Both the position numbers and the translations under genes were made by a program. A DNA stretch of 64,000 bases, from the NCBI RefSeq assembly GCF_000619825.1, contig NZ_JHUW01000010.1:124001-188000 (forward strand), read 5' to 3'. Of this stretch, positions 60,099 through 64,000 are shown piece after piece. The first letter of the stretch is position 1. Every line of letters begins with the position of its first letter. The stretch is from Prevotella sp. MA2016. GTDB taxonomy: Bacteria; Bacteroidota; Bacteroidia; Bacteroidales; Bacteroidaceae. Under the pieces are notes generated by a model. That model did no database searches and had not been told where the DNA came from. It saw nothing but the letters and a program-made list of their open reading frames with translations.

Positions 60099-60151
60099 AG
60101 GGCTGGCACAGTACGCAGGGATAAGTACAACAATTAAAACCAAAAGCTATT

Positions 60152-61201
60152 ATGGCACAAATGAATTTCGGTGGCGTTACAGAAACTGTTGTCACCAGCA
60201 AAGAGTTCTCACTCGAGAAAGCACGTGAAGTATTGAAAAACGAGACCATCGCTGTGATTGGTTATGGCGTTCAGGGACCAGGCCAGGCCTGCAACCTGCG
60301 TGATAACGGATTCAATGTGATTGTGGGTCAGCGCCCTGGCAAGACCTACGACAAGGCAGTGGCCGACGGTTGGGTTCCTGGCGAGACACTGTTCTCTATT
60401 GAGGAAGCTGCTGAGAAGGGCACCATCCTCTGCATGTTGCTTTCTGATGCTGGTCAGATTCAGCAGTGGCCCACCATCAAGCAGTACCTGAAGCCTGGCA
60501 AGACTCTCTACTACAGCCATGGTTTCGCTATTAACTGGAGTGATCGCACTGGTGTTGTTCCACCAAAGGATGTCGATGTTATTATGGTTGCACCAAAGGG
60601 TAGTGGTACCAGCCTGCGCACTATGTTCTGCGAGGGTCGTGGTCTGAACTGCTCTTATGCTGTTTATCAGGATGCTACAGGTACAGCCAAGGAGAAGACA
60701 CTGGCATTCGGTATTGGTATCGGTGCAGGATACATGTTTGAAACCACCTTCGAGCGTGAGGCTACATCAGACTTGACTGGTGAGCGTGGTTCGTTGATGG
60801 GTGCCATTCAGGGATTGTTGCTTGCTCAGTACGAAGTATTGCGTGAGCATGGACACTCTCCCTCAGAAGCTTTCAATGAAACTGTTGAGGAACTGACGCA
60901 GAGCCTTGGCCCCTTGTTCGGAGCTAAGGGTATGGACTGGATGTATGCCAACTGCTCAACCACTGCTCAGCGCGGTGCGCTTGACTGGGCTCCCAGATTC
61001 CATGATGCTATCAAGCCTGTGATGGAGTGGTTGTACTACTCAGTACAGACTGGTAATGAGGCTCAGATTACCATCGATGCTAACTCTAAGCCCGACTACC
61101 GTGCCGGTCTTGAGAAAGAGTTGGAAGCCATGCGTAATCAGGAGATGTGGCGTGCAGGCGAGACTGTACGTAAGCTGCGTCCTGAGAACCAAGACGTATA
61201 A
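60152..61201 (+). CDS. ilvC: Ketol-acid reductoisomerase
   Basis: The 349-residue protein is IlvC: IAVIGYGVQGPGQACNLRDN is the Rossmann nucleotide-binding motif, LLSDAGQIQQWP and FAINWSDRTGVVPPKDVDVI follow, and the C-terminal knotted helical domain contains TSDLTGERGSLMGAIQGLLL and EELTQSLGPLFGAKGMDWMY. It converts acetolactate or acetohydroxybutyrate in valine, isoleucine and leucine synthesis. Length is typical of class I. It stands alone between its own promoter and terminator; the other ilv genes are not in this window. Confidence 0.93.
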   Translation: MAQMNFGGVTETVVTSKEFSLEKAREVLKNETIAVIGYGVQGPGQACNLRDNGFNVIVGQRPGKTYDKAVADGWVPGETLFSIEEAAEKGTILCMLLSDAGQIQQWPTIKQYLKPGKTLYYSHGFAINWSDRTGVVPPKDVDVIMVAPKGSGTSLRTMFCEGRGLNCSYAVYQDATGTAKEKTLAFGIGIGAGYMFETTFEREATSDLTGERGSLMGAIQGLLLAQYEVLREHGHSPSEAFNETVEELTQSLGPLFGAKGMDWMYANCSTTAQRGALDWAPRFHDAIKPVMEWLYYSVQTGNEAQITIDANSKPDYRAGLEKELEAMRNQEMWRAGETVRKLRPENQDV

Positions 61202-61208
61202 TACAACA

Positions 61209-61244
61209 AATCACGGGGGTGCACACGCATCCCCGTGATTCATT
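61209..61244 (+). terminator. Terminator of ilvC
   Basis: AATCACGGGG (61209-61218) pairs with CCCCGTGATT (61231-61240), followed by CATTTT. Confidence 0.8.
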
Positions 61245-61256
61245 TTAAAATATGAT

Positions 61257-61721
61257 ATGGGAAAATTAGTAATTAATTCTTACGATGAGTTCGCAGCCCA
61301 CTTAGGCGAGGAGTTAGGAGCTTCCGACTGGCTGCAGGTTGACCAAGACCGAATTAATCTTTTTGCTGACGCTACCCTTGATCATCAGTGGATTCATGTT
61401 GACGTGGAGCGTGCTAAAAAAGAGAGTCAGTATCAGAGCACTATTGCTCACGGCTATCTCACCTTGTCGCTGTTGCCCTATATGTGGGACCAGATTATCG
61501 AGGTAAACAACATCAAGATGTTGGTGAACTACGGTATGGACAAGATGCGTTTCGGACAGCCAGTCATCACCGGTTCAAAGGTACGATTGGTAACCAAGTT
61601 GCATAACATTCAGAACCTGCGTGGTATCTGTAAGGCAGAGATTGAGTTCAGAATTGAAATCGAGGGACAGCGCAAACCCGCACTCGAGGGTATCGCTTCG
61701 TTCCTGTATTATTTTAATTAA
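61257..61721 (+). CDS. MaoC family dehydratase
   Basis: The 154-residue protein has the hotdog-fold MaoC pattern: WLQVDQDRINLFADATLDHQ and WIHVDVERAKKESQ with the catalytic Asp-His pair, then STIAHGYLTLSLLPYM and NYGMDKMRFGQPVITGSKVR. Family members are (R)-specific enoyl-CoA hydratases or related enzymes acting on acyl-CoA or acyl carrier protein. It lies after the ilvC terminator and five bases before the PurF-like gene, suggesting cotranscription with it. Confidence 0.88.
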   Translation: MGKLVINSYDEFAAHLGEELGASDWLQVDQDRINLFADATLDHQWIHVDVERAKKESQYQSTIAHGYLTLSLLPYMWDQIIEVNNIKMLVNYGMDKMRFGQPVITGSKVRLVTKLHNIQNLRGICKAEIEFRIEIEGQRKPALEGIASFLYYFN

Positions 61722-61726
61722 TAGGT

Positions 61727-63178
61727 ATGGGAGGATTCTTTGGAACCATTTCCACTAAGTGCTGTGTGAACGATCTGTTCTACGGCACCGATTATAATTC
61801 GCATCTAGGTACCAAGCGTGCCGGATTGGTAACTTTCGATAAGGAGAAAGGTTTTAGTCGTAAGATTCATAATCTGGAGCGTGATTATTTCCGCTCTAAG
61901 TTTGAGGATGAACTCGACTCGTTTTCAGGTAATCAGGGTATTGGTGTCATTAGCGACACCGATCCACAGCCAATCCTTGTAAACTCGCATTTGGGGCGCT
62001 ATGCAGTAGTGACTGTAGCAAAAATTAATAATCTGGAAGAGATTGCACAAGAACTGTTGGACCGCCGTATGCACTTCAGTGAGTATTCGGCCAACACTAT
62101 CAACCAGACAGAACTAGTGGCGCTGCTCATCAATATGGGCCGCACATTTGTTGAGGGTATCAACCTGGTTTATCGTAAGATTGAGGGCTCGTGCTCGATG
62201 CTTATTCTCACTGAGAAGGGCATTATTGCAGCGCGCGACTTCCTGGGCCGCACACCTATCGTCATCGGCCAGAAAGAGGGCGCTTTTGCTGTAAGTAGTG
62301 AGACTACCAGTTTCCCCAATCTCGACTATAAGCGTGTAAGAGACTTAGGACCTGGAGAGATCGTGCTGCTCACCCCTGATAAGATGGAGGTGCTGCAGGA
62401 GCCATTCAAACGCGAGCAGATTTGCTCGTTCCTTTGGGTGTACTACGGTTTCCCTGCTTCTGATTATAATGGCATCAATGTAGAGAACGTTCGCGAAACC
62501 AATGGTAAGATGATGGGTGAGAAGGATGATGCCGAGGTTGACTGCGTTTGTGGTGTGCCCGACTCTGGTGTAGGTATGGCCTTGGGTTATGCCGAAGGTA
62601 AGGGAGTGCCCTACAAGCGTGCCGTCCTGAAATACACCCCCACCTGGCCACGTTCATTCACACCTGGCAACCAGGAGCGCCGCTCGCTGGTGGCTAAGAT
62701 GAAGCTCATTCCAAACCCAGCGTTGCTGAAGGATAAGCGCGTGGTGTTCTGCGATGACTCTATCGTGCGTGGCACGCAGCTCAAGGACAATGTAAAGACC
62801 TTCTTCGAGTATGGTGCTAAAGAGGTACACTGCCGTATTTCTTGTCCACCGCTGGTTTATGGATGTCCGTTCATCGGCTTCACCTCATCAAAGAGTGATA
62901 TGGAACTGATCACACGCCGTATCATCAAGGACTTTGAGGGTGATGATAAGAAAAACCTGGAGAAGTATGCCCAGACTGACTCACCCGAGTATCAGCGTAT
63001 GGTAGATGAGATAGCCAAGCGCCTGGGTCTTACCTCACTTAAGTTTGCCAAGCTCGAAGATCTGATCAAGAGTATTGGTATGGAGAAGTGCCACGTGTGC
63101 ACACACTGTTTCGATGGCAGCAGCTACTGCCACGAGCATGACGATGAAGATGAGCGTCAGTTGAAGATTAATTTCTGA
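61727..63178 (+). CDS. PurF-like amidophosphoribosyltransferase without the N-terminal catalytic Cys
   Basis: The 483-residue protein has an Ntn glutaminase-like domain (about 1-230) and a phosphoribosyltransferase domain with the PRPP loop RVVFCDDSIVRGTQL (about 341-355). In PurF the mature protein starts with a catalytic Cys (CGIxG); here the start is MGGFFGTISTKCC, with Gly at that place. Similar starts are, to my knowledge, common in Bacteroidetes. It ends with a Cys cluster, CHVCTHCFDGSSYCHEH. It may use ammonia or have another role. The gene overlaps the convergent recQ gene by 11 bases. Confidence 0.85.
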   Translation: MGGFFGTISTKCCVNDLFYGTDYNSHLGTKRAGLVTFDKEKGFSRKIHNLERDYFRSKFEDELDSFSGNQGIGVISDTDPQPILVNSHLGRYAVVTVAKINNLEEIAQELLDRRMHFSEYSANTINQTELVALLINMGRTFVEGINLVYRKIEGSCSMLILTEKGIIAARDFLGRTPIVIGQKEGAFAVSSETTSFPNLDYKRVRDLGPGEIVLLTPDKMEVLQEPFKREQICSFLWVYYGFPASDYNGINVENVRETNGKMMGEKDDAEVDCVCGVPDSGVGMALGYAEGKGVPYKRAVLKYTPTWPRSFTPGNQERRSLVAKMKLIPNPALLKDKRVVFCDDSIVRGTQLKDNVKTFFEYGAKEVHCRISCPPLVYGCPFIGFTSSKSDMELITRRIIKDFEGDDKKNLEKYAQTDSPEYQRMVDEIAKRLGLTSLKFAKLEDLIKSIGMEKCHVCTHCFDGSSYCHEHDDEDERQLKINF

Positions 63179-64000
63179 TAATCTGACCATCCTCCAGTCG
63201 AATGATGTATTCTTCGTCTGAGAGATAATCCAATGCAGCATCGAGTTCGCTTACCGGCAGCTCGATGCTTTTTATATCGGTGATAGGGTGGGGCTTGCCA
63301 TCCTCCAGCAGTTGCAAGATGAGCGCTGCTGCCTTGGTCTGTCTGTCTTCAGTCACCAAGCCTTCTGAACGGTGTGCCAAGCATACATCACATTGCCCGC
63401 AGTTGTGGTCGTTCACCTCGCCAAAGTAGCGTAGCAGCTGTCGGCTGCGGCAAATCTTATCGTTGGTGGCATAGCCTATCATGGCTTTAATGTGCTCTTC
63501 AAACTGTGCCTTGCGCTTTTCATACACCTCGGGCATCAGTTGCACAAACTCCTTATCTTCGCGCCGCTGGGTATAACGGATATACGGTGTCTTCTTCTGT
63601 GGAATAAAGTGCAGGATATGGCGCTGCGACAGACTCTTCAGCGTGAGATAAACCTGCTGTGGCTGCAATCCGGTTGACTGAGCCAGAAACGATTCATCTA
63701 CGTAGTTGTAATCGGTAAAGAGACCGCCATACGAGCGCAGCAGGGCAGTGATTATCAAGTCTTCGTTCTGGCTGTTGTTCTCCAGTCGGTACAGGTCGTT
63801 TCTGCTCACTGTAAACATCACGCGTGCCTGGTTTTCCTGTTCCTCAGTATATTCCAGATAGCCTGCACGCTGCAGAATCTTCAGGGCTGAGTCAACTCTG
63901 ATAGGGAAATGGTTGAAGTTATGGCAGAACTTATCCATGTTAAACTCGAACGTATGGTTATAGCCCGAGCCAACACCTATCTGATAGTAATATGCCAGAT
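63168..64000 (-). CDS. recQ: RecQ family ATP-dependent DNA helicase, C-terminal part
   Basis: The frame is open to the right edge of the window, so the helicase core is outside. Visible are LAYYYQIGVGSGYNHTFEFN, the winged-helix region (RVDSALKILQRAGYLEYTEE), and the zinc-binding motif CRSRQLLRYFGEVNDHNCGQ with CDVC, characteristic of RecQ, although the winged-helix order is that of Bacteroidetes RecQ. The last 60 residues (HPITDIKSIELPVSELDAAL) form a small C-terminal domain. RecQ unwinds DNA in recombination and repair. The stop overlaps the end of the PurF-like gene. Confidence 0.85.
   Translation of the reverse strand, partial: LAYYYQIGVGSGYNHTFEFNMDKFCHNFNHFPIRVDSALKILQRAGYLEYTEEQENQARVMFTVSRNDLYRLENNSQNEDLIITALLRSYGGLFTDYNYVDESFLAQSTGLQPQQVYLTLKSLSQRHILHFIPQKKTPYIRYTQRREDKEFVQLMPEVYEKRKAQFEEHIKAMIGYATNDKICRSRQLLRYFGEVNDHNCGQCDVCLAHRSEGLVTEDRQTKAAALILQLLEDGKPHPITDIKSIELPVSELDAALDYLSDEEYIIRLEDGQIIRN

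Noticed and set aside
1..64000. CRISPR arrays
   Set aside because: No regularly spaced direct repeats of 24-40 bp with unique spacers and no cas genes were seen. The 23-bp repeats at 35815 are directly tandem without spacers.

Overview
This window looks like chromosome from a Prevotella-type member of the Bacteroidales, probably a gut or rumen organism. Its promoters use the Bacteroidetes -33 TTTG / -7 TAnnTTTG pattern. Its families are typical of the group: GH51 arabinofuranosidases, outer-membrane beta-barrel receptors with carboxypeptidase-regulatory-like domains, LytTR regulators, DUF3871, DUF4143 ATPases, and a Bacteroidetes-type PurF that starts MGGFFG. Species cannot be assigned from the sequence alone.

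Region 1 (1-7.1 kb): the end of an unknown gene, a DUF1349 lipoprotein, a cluster of gene fragments (YbjQ, YccF, DUF4143 ATPase tail), and two divergently transcribed secreted GH51 arabinofuranosidases with different accessory modules. Region 2 (7.1-35.8 kb): mostly minus-strand accessory genes, including four outer-membrane receptors, an Ntn amidohydrolase, flavin reductases, acetyltransferases, esterases, a MerR regulator, an S41 peptidase, a transglutaminase-like protein and a LiaF-like protein. It also holds two plus-strand membrane-anchored LytTR regulators. Six minus-strand promoters here share the same architecture: a direct repeat of TGKGAYRAAY with exact 20-bp period, whose near edge lies 28-29 bp upstream of the -7 box. 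On the minus strand the best half-site reads CCATTCGTCACA, close to the known site of the LytTR protein AlgR. This is the strongest candidate for an undescribed regulatory system in the window: a LytTR regulon tying receptors and cell-envelope or secreted functions to two membrane-bound one-component regulators. The region also contains several genes that keep both ends but have lost their middle.

Region 3 (36.1-47.3 kb): an 11.2-kb integrated element in the 3' end of tRNA-His, bounded by 47-bp identical repeats. It carries a tyrosine integrase, a serine recombinase, DUF3871, a DGQHR/ParB-like protein, an SF2 helicase, a T5orf172 (GIY-YIG-like) protein, a DUF4595-type lipoprotein, a GLUG-repeat surface protein and an attenuator-like structured leader RNA. 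No conjugation or mobilisation genes are recognisable.

Region 4 (47.5-64 kb): ordinary housekeeping chromosome, mainly plus strand: Nif3, a COG1579 Zn-ribbon protein, holA, an XRE regulator, pyrK-pyrD, aroC, a SlyD-like isomerase, an M48-pepC-SDR-fRMsr operon, ilvC behind a structured leader, a MaoC dehydratase, a PurF-like protein and the C-terminal part of recQ running off the end. Heptanucleotide tandem repeats occur in aroC, in one receptor gene and in the nif3 promoter.
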